NCBI GenBank assembly: GCA_020723305.1
Contig: DYJC01000015.1
Location: 62,001 to 126,000, forward strand
Source of the DNA: Desulfosudis oleivorans
GTDB taxonomy: Bacteria; Desulfobacterota; Desulfobacteria; Desulfobacterales; SURF-7
DNA length: 64,000 nt
Direction of reading: 5' to 3'
In this document: positions 10,273-18,656 of the stretch, piece by piece
How the letters are laid out: the number at the start of each line of letters is the position of its first letter
Position numbering within the stretch: position 1 is the first letter of the stretch
Translations under genes and position numbers: made by a program
Notes under the pieces: model-generated
What the model saw: only the letters and a program-made list of their open reading frames with translations
What the model was told of the DNA's origin: nothing
Database searches by the model: none

Positions 10273-11172
10273 TTAAATCTGCCGCATTTTTTTCCGAAGC
10301 CTTGAACGAAGAATGATTGCCGTCAGATTCATGCCAAGTACCATCGCTATCAAAACAAGTGCCGTACCATACTGAAGCGGTCTGGTAGTTTCAATTTCCG
10401 TCCCGGCGGTAGCCAGAACATATATGTGGTAGGGAAGCGCCATGATTTCATCAAAAACAGATTCCGGCAGCTTGGGTGAAGAAAATACAGCCGCCGTGAA
10501 CATGATCGGTGCGGTTTCACCCGCCGCCCTGCTGATCCCTAAAATTCCGCCGGTCAGTATCCCTGGCATTGCCGCAGGCACCACTACCCTGAAAATGGTT
10601 TGGAGTTTTGTGGCACCAAGCCCCAATGAAGCCTCCCGATACGTATCCGGCACGGCTTTCAGTGCCTCCTCTGTTGAACCGATAATGACCGGTAAAGACA
10701 TCGCTCCCAGCGTTAGCGCTCCAGCCAGAATGGAAACGCCCATCTTTAGGTAGATCACAAAAAAAGCCAGTCCAAACAGCCCGAAAACAACGGAAGGAAC
10801 ACCGGCAAGATTGCTGATTCCAAGTCGGATAATCCGGAGTATCCGTCCTGGTTTTGCATACTCATTGATATAGATTCCGGAAAACACGCCGATGGGAAAT
10901 GCGACAACCATGGCCCCGATACATAAGAATAATGTTCCGATAATACAAGGAAAAATTCCACCCTTGGTCATGGAATCCATTGGCGGCTGGGTCAGAAAAG
11001 TCCAGTTGATGGCCTTCCATCCATTGGCCAGTATAAAATAAACAATGACAGCCAGTGCCAGACCATTGATCAAGGCTGATATTCGAAAAAGCATGAAACA
11101 GAAGGATTGCGTGAGTTTCTTTCTCAGACGGATATAATTGTTACCGGTGCTTTCCACTGCATATGATTTCAA
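10273..11172 (-). CDS. pstA: phosphate ABC transporter permease PstA
   Basis: 299 residues with six predicted transmembrane helices. The binding-protein-dependent permease (EAA) loop lies near REASLGLGATKLQTIFRVV, which docks onto PstB. Typical PstA landmarks include FPIGVFSGIYINEYA and GVPSVVFGLFGLAFF. It pairs with PstC to form the inner-membrane channel for phosphate. Its start overlaps the end of pstC by four bases, which shows translational coupling. Confidence 0.95.
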   Translation of the reverse strand: MKSYAVESTGNNYIRLRKKLTQSFCFMLFRISALINGLALAVIVYFILANGWKAINWTFLTQPPMDSMTKGGIFPCIIGTLFLCIGAMVVAFPIGVFSGIYINEYAKPGRILRIIRLGISNLAGVPSVVFGLFGLAFFVIYLKMGVSILAGALTLGAMSLPVIIGSTEEALKAVPDTYREASLGLGATKLQTIFRVVVPAAMPGILTGGILGISRAAGETAPIMFTAAVFSSPKLPESVFDEIMALPYHIYVLATAGTEIETTRPLQYGTALVLIAMVLGMNLTAIILRSRLRKKMRQI

Positions 11173-12062
11173 AGGGTCGCCTCTCCTACTTGTCTGTATT
11201 TATTTGAGATATAATCTGCGATCAGGTTAAATGAAAAGGTAAATACAAACAGCACGATTCCGGTTGCAAAGAGCGCATAATAATGATCCCCCCGATAGGG
11301 CGCCTCCGCCATTTCCGCAGCAATGCTTGCCGGTAGAGGCCGGACCGGATCAAATAAAGACCCTGGAACCATGGCTGCACCGCCTGCTACCATCAGAACA
11401 ACCATGGTCTCTCCGATTGCCCTGGACATGCCGAGAATGATTGCCGTACTGATACCGGATATGGACGCCGGAATGGTCACCCGGACAATAGTGTCCAGTG
11501 AAGTGGCTCCCAGTGCCAAAGATGCCTCTTTCAGGCTCACCGGAACACTGTAGATTGCATCCTCGGATATGCTGCAGATTGTTGGAACAGACATAAAGGC
11601 AAGCATGAGAGCGGCATTGAAGAGGTTCAGTCCGGTTGCGATATCGAATGTTTCCTGCAAAAACGGTGCAACAACCACCATCCCAAAAAAACCGATAACA
11701 ACGGAAGGCAGGGATGCCAGCAGTTCCACGATGGGTTTCACAATTTCCCGGAACCGGTAGGTTGCAATCTCTGCAAGATAAATCGCTGTGAGCACGCCCA
11801 GCGGAATTGATATCAGTGCAGAAAGAAAGGTCACTGCAAGAGAGCTGAAAATCAGCGGGAAAATACCAAAATCCGGTGGCTCATCGGTAGGATACCAGTA
11901 TTCTCCAAACAGAAAATCTTTCGGACTGATTTTCTGAAATATGGGTATCCCTTCCATAAATAAAAAAAGCATGATCATAAAGAGAACCGCGATGGAAGCT
12001 GTCGCTACGATGAAAAAGAAATAACTCATGAAGCGGTCTTTTTGTCTCTGACTGAAAATCAT
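11169..12062 (-). CDS. pstC: phosphate ABC transporter permease PstC
   Basis: 297 residues with six predicted membrane helices. Family landmarks are IPLGVLTAIYLAEIA, ELLASLPSVVIGFFG and the EAA loop KEASLALGATSLDTIVRV. It forms the heterodimeric channel with PstA. The gap to pstS upstream is unusually long (366 bases) and contains a Pho-box-like repeat and a MITE-like palindrome. pstC may therefore have its own promoter as well as read-through from pstS. Confidence 0.95.
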   Translation of the reverse strand: MIFSQRQKDRFMSYFFFIVATASIAVLFMIMLFLFMEGIPIFQKISPKDFLFGEYWYPTDEPPDFGIFPLIFSSLAVTFLSALISIPLGVLTAIYLAEIATYRFREIVKPIVELLASLPSVVIGFFGMVVVAPFLQETFDIATGLNLFNAALMLAFMSVPTICSISEDAIYSVPVSLKEASLALGATSLDTIVRVTIPASISGISTAIILGMSRAIGETMVVLMVAGGAAMVPGSLFDPVRPLPASIAAEMAEAPYRGDHYYALFATGIVLFVFTFSFNLIADYISNKYRQVGEATL

Positions 12063-12124
12063 CTGTCCTGTTCCTGTTTATTCTTTGGCGCTTTTTTCAT
12101 CTCTTCTTTATATATATTATGCTT

Positions 12125-12142
12125 TTGTTAGAAAAATGTTAG
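12125..12142 (-). promoter_or_regulatory. Pho-box-like direct repeat upstream of pstC
   Basis: On the minus strand two 7-base units, CTAACAT and CTAACAA, are separated by four T's. That is the 11-base period of PhoB half-sites. A similar sequence with a 10-base period lies at 12304-12320, on the other side of the inserted palindrome. The box ends 62 bases upstream of the pstC start. PhoB binding is inferred from spacing and context only. Confidence 0.5.
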
Positions 12143-12304
12143 AGCTGATTTAAAAAGTCTGTTGTTGTCATTCCGGCGAAGGCCGGACACGCAGTGAAGC
12201 GTAGCGCTATCCAGAGAAGTGAAGCACTGTCCAATATTTACAATTCTTTTCTGGACACCGGCCTTCGCCGGTGTGACGGTTTTTCATCGTTTTGAAATTA
12301 GCTT
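12142..12304. repeat. MITE-like repeat, copy 1 (between pstS and pstC)
   Basis: Outer ends GAGCTGATTTAAAA and TTTTGAAATTAGCT form imperfect terminal inverted repeats. Inside, two near-perfect hairpins carry TCCGGCGAAGGCCGGA and ACCGGCCTTCGCCGGT. The same family recurs at 47002-47128, 54961-55082 and 57390-57530. In this orientation it is the reverse complement of the other copies. Its strong stems between pstS and pstC could attenuate read-through, as intergenic hairpins do in many pst operons. Confidence 0.7.
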
Positions 12305-12429
12305 GTTAGAAAAAATTAGTTTTATGTGATGACTCTTCCAGAAATCAGTTATCTGCCATATGCCGGTCCGTTCCGGCAAGCACGGCAAGAGTTTTTTCCC
12401 GCCAGGCTGCCGGGCAGACATTTATTACA

Positions 12430-13251
12430 TTAATAAAGGGGAACAAAGCCGGCATCTTTTACCAGTTTTTGACCCTTTTCCGGATGGATTACATAATTCA
12501 TGAACTTGGCAATATCATCCATTGGCCATTTATTCGTAAACATAAATAAAGCCCTGCTGATGGGGAATTTTCCGCTCAAAGTGGTTTCTGCTGATCCGAC
12601 AACCCCGTTGACCGTAACCGGTTTCAAATCCTTATTGATATATCCCACGCCAATATATCCGACGGCATTTTTATTTTTTGAGACTGCCTGGGCCACGGCA
12701 CCGTTGGAAGCCTGAAGCAGGGCTCCGGGATATACTCTTTCCTTCTTCAAGACTTTCTCTTCCCAGACTTCATAGGTTCCAGAGGATGTGTCTCTTGAGA
12801 TTACTACGATTGGCTGGCTGGGTCCGCCAACCTGTTCCCAATTCTTGATTTCACCTTTATACATGGCCTTCAATTGGTCCAGTGTGAGATCATTGACCGG
12901 GTTTGACGGATGAACAACCGGGACGATACAGTCATAGGCAACCGCAAACGGTACCGGATAAAAGCCCTTGGTTACGGCAAGCTGAACTTCATTATCCTTG
13001 ATAAAACGGGAACTGGTTGCAATATCCGTGGTTCCGTCAATGATGGCCTTGATCCCGTTTCCAGACCCGCCGCCGGAAATGGAGATGCTGACATCCGGGT
13101 TTTCTTTCATATAGGCTTCTGCAACCTTCTGCGCAATCGGCAGAACCGTGGTGGACCCTTTGATCGCGATATTCCCTGCCCAGGCCATGCTGAACCCTGC
13201 AAAAAATATCAGCGCCGTTGTCATGATGACCAGTTTATTTCTTTTTTTCAT
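12430..13251 (-). CDS. pstS: periplasmic phosphate-binding protein PstS
   Basis: 273 residues with a cleavable signal peptide (positively charged start, hydrophobic core, then AWAG near residue 26). The mature part has the phosphate-binding motifs IKGSTTVLPIAQ, SISGGGSGNGI, IATSSRFIK and SRDTSSGTYEVWEE. It captures inorganic phosphate in the periplasm and delivers it to PstCA. It is the first gene of the operon, with an AGGAGG ribosome site and a Pho-box-like repeat upstream. The length is in the short PstS class that lacks long insertions. Confidence 0.95.
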   Translation of the reverse strand: MKKRNKLVIMTTALIFFAGFSMAWAGNIAIKGSTTVLPIAQKVAEAYMKENPDVSISISGGGSGNGIKAIIDGTTDIATSSRFIKDNEVQLAVTKGFYPVPFAVAYDCIVPVVHPSNPVNDLTLDQLKAMYKGEIKNWEQVGGPSQPIVVISRDTSSGTYEVWEEKVLKKERVYPGALLQASNGAVAQAVSKNKNAVGYIGVGYINKDLKPVTVNGVVGSAETTLSGKFPISRALFMFTNKWPMDDIAKFMNYVIHPEKGQKLVKDAGFVPLY

Positions 13252-13321
13252 TTTTCCCTCCTGAAATGGTTATGGGTTTTACGACTGATTTCGTTAAACT
13301 GGCCGAAAAATAACTGCTTTG

Positions 13322-13339
13322 TATTAGGTTTTTGTTAGG
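13322..13339 (-). promoter_or_regulatory. Pho-box-like direct repeat upstream of pstS
   Basis: The minus strand carries CCTAACA, four A's, then CCTAATA: two 7-base direct repeats with a 4-base gap and 11-base period, as in PhoB sites. It lies 71 bases upstream of the pstS ATG. The matching pattern before pstC strengthens the reading. The rest of the 13252-13487 space shows no open frame. Confidence 0.55.
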
Positions 13340-13487
13340 GGAAAATTATTTTTATGTTAAAAAATGGTTGGAAAATCATGAAGATTATCTGCATTTCAGG
13401 ATTGAATATCTGCCAATACACTGAATTTAAAAATGTTTACACTGATATTTGAAATGAGTTAGCCGGAGAGAATACAATCAGCAAAGA

Positions 13488-13524
13488 CAGGCATGGAGCA
13501 GGCACACAACCTGTTCCATGCCTG
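13488..13524. terminator. hairpin terminator after the DUF362 gene
   Basis: A perfect 15-base stem, CAGGCATGGAGCAGG with CCTGTTCCATGCCTG, around a 7-base loop, located 38 bases past the stop of the DUF362 gene. It has no long U tract on the minus strand, so it may work with Rho or as an RNA-end stabiliser. Confidence 0.6.
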
Positions 13525-13561
13525 AGTCAGAATTATTTTATTGGTCTGGGAAAAACCGTTT

Positions 13562-14803
13562 TCATGCAACTGCCTTTTGGGCAATATACATTTTTATTTT
13601 CTCAGGCAGTTTCCCATTCACATCCTCAAACTCCAGATTCGGAAGTCCGCCCCACAAATTTGCAGCATGGCAGATGACCGGATCGGTTCTTACGGAACTG
13701 ATGGTGACCGGATCATAGGGTTCTGAGTTATACCACTGCCGGGTCCCCCAGATATACCAGACAAATCCGCGGTTCAAGGTTGAAGGAATCCCGGTATAGG
13801 GATCACTCAACCCGGAAAGCTCACTTTCCGGCGTTTCAAATTCCCGGTTCCACATCAGCCATCCCAGTGCAGCCATATCGTGTGCCAGCAGGGATTCCGA
13901 TGCAAACACCAGACCGGTTTCCGGTTCTGAAACATATCCCTCATCCGGCCCTTTGGTGGAAAGCACCTTGGTCGCGACCGAAAGGGTCAGTCTCAGTTTC
14001 TGTCGCAGCACGGTTGTATCATTGATTTCCGCAATTTTCTCAAAAAAACTTTTCGCATCCCGGTGCAACTCCAGCCGGCTGTCGTCTCTCAGCCAGCCCA
14101 CAGCCGCCTTTAAACCCAGTGTGGTTCCGGCCAGCATGTGCCGGCTGACACGGGGAAGCAGCACCACATGATCCACGGAATTCAGGATATTGGGTAGAAT
14201 CAGCTCCCCTTTCCAGTGGCTGTTATTCACAGTGCGGAAACCGGAATATTCGTCATATCCAGCTTCTTCAAAATAATGAACCGACGCCCCGGAATCGACA
14301 GCTGCGTCATGATGCCCAACGGTTTTCATGACCTCCCGGCTGGAGCCGTCCTGATCATCCTTTTCATGGTACACGGTCATCACACCGGATTTATCACCAA
14401 CGATGACCTTCCCTGCGCCTTTTTCCAGCAGCAGCAAGGTCATTCCGCGAATGGCAAGGGGAGAAGTGGTCGCCGGATAAAGATTGGGAGAGTTTGCAAC
14501 GGTTTTCAGAAATACGACATCTCCTCTGGACAACCAGGAAAAATCGGTTGCAGCCTCAGCAACACGCTGAACCGCCTGTATGGTTTCCGGATCTCCGGCG
14601 CCTTTGGGTAATGCCTGAATGGTAATGCGGTCTGTTTTTCCGGAATTCACTGGAGGCGTAACAGTGGTCATCTGTATCCTGTTCCCTGCACACCCGGCTA
14701 TTCCCAGTCCCATCAGACCTGCGCCGGCAACGCCTGCGGTCTTTAAAAATTGACGCCTTCCCGGACAGAAATTTTTCTTATCCAAACAGTCTATCGATTT
14801 CAT
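13562..14803 (-). CDS. DUF362 domain protein with Tat lipoprotein leader
   Basis: About 413 residues. The leader has a twin-arginine motif (GRRQFLKTAG) followed by a hydrophobic stretch ending LGIAGCAG, a plausible lipobox. The protein is probably exported folded and lipid-anchored. The body resembles DUF362 proteins (VFLKTVANSPNLYPATTSP, VVLLPRVSRHM, GTTLGLKAAVGWLRDD), which are often linked to metal or cofactor-dependent redox proteins, though their biochemistry is poorly known. The ATG at 14803 is chosen because AGGAGG precedes it by six bases; the longer frame adds about 30 residues before the Tat motif. It is monocistronic, with a terminator hairpin downstream. Confidence 0.8.
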   Translation of the reverse strand: MKSIDCLDKKNFCPGRRQFLKTAGVAGAGLMGLGIAGCAGNRIQMTTVTPPVNSGKTDRITIQALPKGAGDPETIQAVQRVAEAATDFSWLSRGDVVFLKTVANSPNLYPATTSPLAIRGMTLLLLEKGAGKVIVGDKSGVMTVYHEKDDQDGSSREVMKTVGHHDAAVDSGASVHYFEEAGYDEYSGFRTVNNSHWKGELILPNILNSVDHVVLLPRVSRHMLAGTTLGLKAAVGWLRDDSRLELHRDAKSFFEKIAEINDTTVLRQKLRLTLSVATKVLSTKGPDEGYVSEPETGLVFASESLLAHDMAALGWLMWNREFETPESELSGLSDPYTGIPSTLNRGFVWYIWGTRQWYNSEPYDPVTISSVRTDPVICHAANLWGGLPNLEFEDVNGKLPEKIKMYIAQKAVA

Positions 14804-14880
14804 GGTATGCCTCCTGGTATAAATCGTCACAAGATTATCATTCCGATTTACTTTCTTATTGACGCTATATTGGGTCACAC

Positions 14881-14940
14881 AAAGGGCAGGCACTGGGGCC
14901 TGCCCCTACGAATCATGCCATCTTGATCGCAAAATGGAAT
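14881..14940. repeat. palindromic dispersed repeat (GGGCAGGC type), copy 2
   Basis: Near-identical to 6209-6266: same hairpin core, then CTACGAATCA and the downstream ATCGCAAAATGGAATA tail. It lies between the DUF362 gene start and the small membrane protein end. Confidence 0.7.
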
Positions 14941-15065
14941 AAGGATGATTTCCCGGATACACCGAATATCGTATCTGTATAAAATTTTTCCAAAGATCAC
15001 AAGCGGTTTAATGGTATGGATCCCAATTATGATTGTAAAACCGGCGTTTCCGTCTTTTGGGACAG

Positions 15066-15329
15066 CTATGCTTTTCCTTTCAGAATCAATTTTCGCAAAA
15101 GCAGCGCCATACGGGTTGCAGGATAAGAGGTGATGGCCCATCCGATTGCGGCCAGCATGATATACAGCATCACTTCACCGGAACCGGACAAAGGATTGGT
15201 TTTCATCAACTGCGGAGAAAGAGCAGCGCTGATCAGGATGCCCATCAGAATCCTCCAGGTATCCACGGAAAACAGGATGTAAAAGAATATATACCCGATT
15301 GTAATTTTGTGTTTATTTGTCATATCCAT
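15066..15329 (-). CDS. small membrane protein, full-length copy
   Basis: About 87 residues with two hydrophobic helices (ITIGYIFFYILFSVDTWRIL and EVMLYIMLAAIGWAITSY) and a basic C-terminus (LLLRKLILKGKA). I do not recognise a family. A second copy of its first 40 residues occurs at 16265-16486, almost identical at DNA level, and then diverges. No clear ribosome site is visible; the start could be GTG 15332 or ATG 15329. It directly follows a hicA-like relic on the same strand. Confidence 0.5.
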   Translation of the reverse strand: MDMTNKHKITIGYIFFYILFSVDTWRILMGILISAALSPQLMKTNPLSGSGEVMLYIMLAAIGWAITSYPATRMALLLRKLILKGKA

Positions 15330-15430
15330 CACGACGGTTTTGCATCATCGCCAAGTTGTCCGGAATTCGTCAAGGCAATTCCTTTCTCATGCAAAAAATT
15401 TCGATGACCACCTTTTCCGCTATCTGAATT
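15329..15430 (-). pseudogene. relic of a HicA-like toxin (C-terminal fragment)
   Basis: The minus-strand frame ending at 15329 contains SGKGGHRNFLHEKGIALT followed by NSGQLGDDAKPS. This matches the conserved GSHRNF-HP and SGKLGDDAKPYQ core of short HicA-type mRNA interferases. It stops right after DDAKP, before the final helix, and no HicA N-terminus is present upstream. No hicB follows. It is therefore a fragment left by recombination. The junction with the duplicated membrane gene falls exactly at the stop. Confidence 0.5.
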
Positions 15431-15455
15431 CATATTGACAAAAGTGTCATCTTTA

Positions 15456-15499
15456 TTGACATTGTCCAAGTGTGTATATATGGTAAATATCATACACAC
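15456..15499 (+). promoter_or_regulatory. promoter and palindromic operator of the vapBC pair
   Basis: TTGACA at 15456 and TATGGT at 15479, separated by 17 bases. An inverted repeat GTGTGTAT (15470-15477) and ATACACAC (15492-15499) covers the -10 region, as expected for autorepression by a VapBC complex. A second small palindrome, TGACA-AAAG-TGTCA, lies just upstream. Confidence 0.6.
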
Positions 15500-15516
15500 G
15501 CTTAAGAGGTTTTGCC

Positions 15517-15708
15517 ATGCGAACAAATATTGTAATTGATGACAAGCTTATACACGAGGCCATGACTCTCAGCAACTTAAAAACGAAAAAAGCTGTTGTT
15601 GAATCCGGGCTTAAGCTATTGGTTCAAATAAAAAAACAGGAACAAATAAAAAATCTGCGTGGAAAACTTAAATGGGATGGTGACCTTGATGCTATGAGGA
15701 TGGATTAG
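15517..15708 (+). CDS. vapB: VapB-type antitoxin
   Basis: 63 residues starting MRTNIVIDDKLIHEAM, the ribbon-helix-helix N-terminus of DUF2191/VapB antitoxins. The helical KTKKAVVESGLKLLVQ stretch and a C-terminal toxin-binding tail (KLKWDGDLDAMRMD) follow. It should neutralise the PIN toxin encoded next and repress the shared promoter through the palindrome upstream. A GAGG ribosome site precedes the ATG. Its stop overlaps the GTG start of the toxin (TAGTG). Confidence 0.85.
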   Translation: MRTNIVIDDKLIHEAMTLSNLKTKKAVVESGLKLLVQIKKQEQIKNLRGKLKWDGDLDAMRMD

Positions 15709-16106
15709 TGATTTTGGTCGACTCATCCGTATGGATCAATTATTTCAACGGTATTTCTACATGGCAGACAGATTTGCTTGATCATCACCTTTCAAACACT
15801 CCCATTATTATTGGAGATTTAATTCTCACAGAAATTCTTCAGGGTTTCCGCTCCAATACCGATTTTGAAACAGCCAAGAACTTTCTCAGTGCTCTACAAT
15901 TCCGACAAATTGGTGGTTATAACGTAGCAATTCAAAGTGCCAATAATTATCGAATCCTTAGAAAAGCAGGGATTACCGTCCGAAAAACAATTGATATAAT
16001 TATCGCAACATTCTGCATTATAGAAGGATTGACCTTGCTGCATGATGATCGTGATTTCGATCCCATGGTGACCCATTTCTCATTAAAAACGCCTTCACCA
16101 CTTTAG
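15708..16106 (+). CDS. vapC: VapC-type PIN-domain RNase toxin
   Basis: 132 residues forming one PIN domain. Acidic active-site residues are visible: Asp in MILVDSSVWINYF (residue 4), Glu in LILTEILQGF (about 45), Asp in RKTIDIIIATF (about 95), and a final acidic cluster in LLHDDRDFDPM (about 115). VapC toxins cleave tRNA or rRNA and stop growth when free of VapB. It starts with GTG, overlapping the antitoxin stop by one base, so the pair is translationally coupled. All catalytic residues seem present, so the module looks functional. Confidence 0.9.
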   Translation: MILVDSSVWINYFNGISTWQTDLLDHHLSNTPIIIGDLILTEILQGFRSNTDFETAKNFLSALQFRQIGGYNVAIQSANNYRILRKAGITVRKTIDIIIATFCIIEGLTLLHDDRDFDPMVTHFSLKTPSPL

Positions 16107-16264
16107 ATTCGACACGTCGCAACCCAAATGCTTTTTTGATGTACAATGGAAAGCTGTGTACCGCGGCAGCTTTGCGTCCGCATGAGCGATTGGCCATTAT
16201 ACCTGTTTAAAAGAAAAACTCGTATGACAGAATTTTTAGAGGGACTGAATGAATGATTTTTTTA

Positions 16265-16486
16265 TTAAATCCAGTAATTATATTGTGGAATCTGGGAGTA
16301 CATATCACCATATGAGGCTTGGGTTGAAAGTGTCAATTCATATTTTAATGTCCCATATCTTCCCAATTGCGGAGCAAGAGCCGTGCTGATCAGGATACCC
16401 ACCAGAATCCTCCAGGTATCCACAGAAAACAGGATGTAAAAAAAGATATATCCGATTGTAATTTTACGTTTATTTGTCATATCCAT
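16265..16486 (-). pseudogene. truncated duplicate of the small membrane protein
   Basis: The first 40 codons are nearly identical to the gene at 15066-15329, including the upstream GTGATGGATATGAC. After LAPQL the sequence becomes unrelated (GRYGTLKYELTLST...) and ends without the second helix. The stop of the RloB-like gene lies 12 bases upstream. This shows a segmental duplication of at least 120 bases, with the vapBC pair and a hicA relic lying between the two copies. Confidence 0.65.
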
Positions 16487-16498
16487 CACGAACGGTCA

Positions 16499-17185
16499 TT
16501 ATAGTTTTGTTGTCGAACGGGTATTCAGGCTGATCAGATATTCAATAATCTCATGCATATCAGTTGCTGGGTTGTTTGTACCGGTTGACTGGTTGTATTG
16601 TTGCAATTGTTTTGCATTTTTGATGGCGCTTGGAAGCATCTCTTTTGTTAATGCAAAGATATTCCGGCCCCCCTTGTTATATCCAGGGATTCGCCCACTT
16701 TTTTTTAAATCGGCAATAACCAGTTCACAGTCTGAGGCATTACCCTGAGTGCAAAATTGACGGGTCGTATAAACGAAATGCAACAGTAACCAAAACTCGA
16801 AGCAGGGTACGGAGATTATGGCCGCAAAAATAACATTTTTACCCAATATCGTCTGACTTATCTTGTCCACGGCCTCATGGAAGTTGGTGTGCTTATCTCG
16901 ATCAATCACACAATAGACTCGTTCGTAGTCCCTATCTTCCCGAAACTTTCCGATGGCATAATTCACAACACTGAGCGGATCTGAACCGCATTCATTCCCA
17001 CAGATATCGATATTGGCGGTATTTAACCGGTAGGAATCCCGTATCTCCCTGAAATAAATAGGCTCTGTTTTGGCCCCTTCGCAGACGATAAGAACCCGGT
17101 CATAAGGTGCCTTCAGAGATTTCTTACGTTTCAGAGAAGAAGCTCGCCGTTCCTTGCGCTTATGAAAAAGATTATCAGTCCCCAT
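16499..17185 (-). CDS. rloB: RloB-like Toprim-fold protein (putative defence effector)
   Basis: 228 residues. A basic N-terminus (RKERRASSLKRKKS) precedes VLIVCEGAKTEPIYF and later VYCVIDRDKHTNF. These are the conserved Glu and DxD motifs of a Toprim-like nuclease/primase fold seen in RloB and related proteins. ISVPCFEFWLLLHF is a further RloB hallmark. Its start overlaps the stop of the ATPase gene by one base (TGATG), so the two are an operon. By analogy with ATPase/Toprim pairs such as PARIS and OLD-type systems, it may cleave nucleic acid when released or activated by the ATPase. The activity is inferred. Confidence 0.75.
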   Translation of the reverse strand: MGTDNLFHKRKERRASSLKRKKSLKAPYDRVLIVCEGAKTEPIYFREIRDSYRLNTANIDICGNECGSDPLSVVNYAIGKFREDRDYERVYCVIDRDKHTNFHEAVDKISQTILGKNVIFAAIISVPCFEFWLLLHFVYTTRQFCTQGNASDCELVIADLKKSGRIPGYNKGGRNIFALTKEMLPSAIKNAKQLQQYNQSTGTNNPATDMHEIIEYLISLNTRSTTKL

Positions 17186-18453
17186 CAGAACCTTACGTCC
17201 CCGATATACGGCAATGCTCCATAGCGCCCCTTAAGATATCCTTTTTCCAGAGCCTCTCCTTTCCGAGGGGTGAAATCGGATAGCGGATAAAGATTGGTGG
17301 CATTCATAGCATCCTTCTCCGTGAACCAGATCTGATCGCGGCGGAATAGCTCGTTGTCCAAAACCGATGTATCGTGAGTCGAAAAAATCAGTTGGGCATT
17401 TTTTCGATTAATCTGCGGGTTGTTAATCATACCAATCAGAAAGCGTACCATCAAGGGATGCATACTGTTGTTCAGCTCATCTACGAACAGAACATGACCG
17501 TTATCGATCACATCCAGCCAGGGACCGGCCATGGCAAACAACTTCTTCGTCCCGACTGATTCATCATCAGCTTCAAGTGTAACCACCTCTTCAGTCCCTT
17601 CCACTATATGCAGAAACTTGGCCTCTGAAAATTCTGCTCCATCTAAGTCTTTACGAATTATATCCTTAATTGGCTCGGGCATATCAGATGGCAAATCAGT
17701 AGGATCAAACCGCTTCCTCTCGATATTGATATCTTTAATGCTCAAATCTGCAGCATTCAGAAACTCAAGAATCCTCTTCCTATCTTTCTCATTCTCGCAC
17801 AAAGTGGTTGTATATATCGGCGCAAGCCCACCCACTCCAATGATACGCAGTTTCTGCTGGAACCAGTTAAAAACCGGCTTCAACTGCTCGTTGTTAAACT
17901 GAACTGCAGTGGACAAAAATAGCGCATTGCTACGTGTTGTCTCCTGCAAGACAGTTTTGTGACCTTTAAATTTACTGCCGAAATACCAGTCCTCCTTTTT
18001 ATTTAAAGCATCAAATTTTCTTTCAAACCACCGTTGGGGACGTCCTTCCGGATAGGCTATCAACCACTCATGGTTGACACTCATACTATTGACGGCAAAA
18101 CCATACTGGTAGCGAACTCCTTCCTGCAGGAATATCACTTCGAATTCGCTCGACCCGGTACGGGTGGTGGTATTGAACAGAAATGGTTTAACCTCGATTG
18201 GCTCCCCCTCCTGCCCCTCCTTTGATGATTTCCCGACGAAGTTATCCATAAAATTAATAGCTTCTATGAGATTACTTTTTCCGGAAGCATTCGGGCCATA
18301 AATGGCAGCGGACCGGAGCAGGCGCAACGCACCTTTTTCATTGGTTATAAAACTATTTTGCTCTCTCAACTCGGAAGCAGGACTTGCTACCAAACTGAGG
18401 GTTTGTGTGTTCTGAATTGACTTGAAATTGGTGACACTAAATTCAATAAGCAT
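17185..18453 (-). CDS. rloA: RloA-like AAA/ABC-type ATPase
   Basis: 422 residues of the AAA_15/AAA_21 class related to SMC/Rad50 ATPases. Landmarks are N-terminal FSVTNFKSIQNTQTLSL, Walker A YGPNASGKSNLIEAI (about residue 55), Walker B HVLFVDELNNSMHPLM (about 330), and a switch histidine in LIFSTHDTSVLD. No coiled-coil insertion is seen, so it is the compact form. It is paired with the RloB-like protein and next to toxin-antitoxin debris, the usual setting of antiphage modules. It likely senses infection and controls RloB. Upstream is AT-rich with a likely ribosome site (AAGGAAATT). Confidence 0.8.
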   Translation of the reverse strand: MLIEFSVTNFKSIQNTQTLSLVASPASELREQNSFITNEKGALRLLRSAAIYGPNASGKSNLIEAINFMDNFVGKSSKEGQEGEPIEVKPFLFNTTTRTGSSEFEVIFLQEGVRYQYGFAVNSMSVNHEWLIAYPEGRPQRWFERKFDALNKKEDWYFGSKFKGHKTVLQETTRSNALFLSTAVQFNNEQLKPVFNWFQQKLRIIGVGGLAPIYTTTLCENEKDRKRILEFLNAADLSIKDINIERKRFDPTDLPSDMPEPIKDIIRKDLDGAEFSEAKFLHIVEGTEEVVTLEADDESVGTKKLFAMAGPWLDVIDNGHVLFVDELNNSMHPLMVRFLIGMINNPQINRKNAQLIFSTHDTSVLDNELFRRDQIWFTEKDAMNATNLYPLSDFTPRKGEALEKGYLKGRYGALPYIGDVRF

Positions 18454-18656
18454 GGTTAATTTCCTTTTTAATTAAATCTTAGGCTAAATATTACATATTT
18501 TCAGCAAAAATCAATACTATTTTATATATTACTATAATTTTGCTTGAGGGTGCTATCCCGGATTATCCACTTGATTTTCGAATAAACTCTTTATAAATTA
18601 AAACTTCCGAACAATCCATCAAGGAAGAAACCCTTCAACGGCAATGCGAGGGCTCT

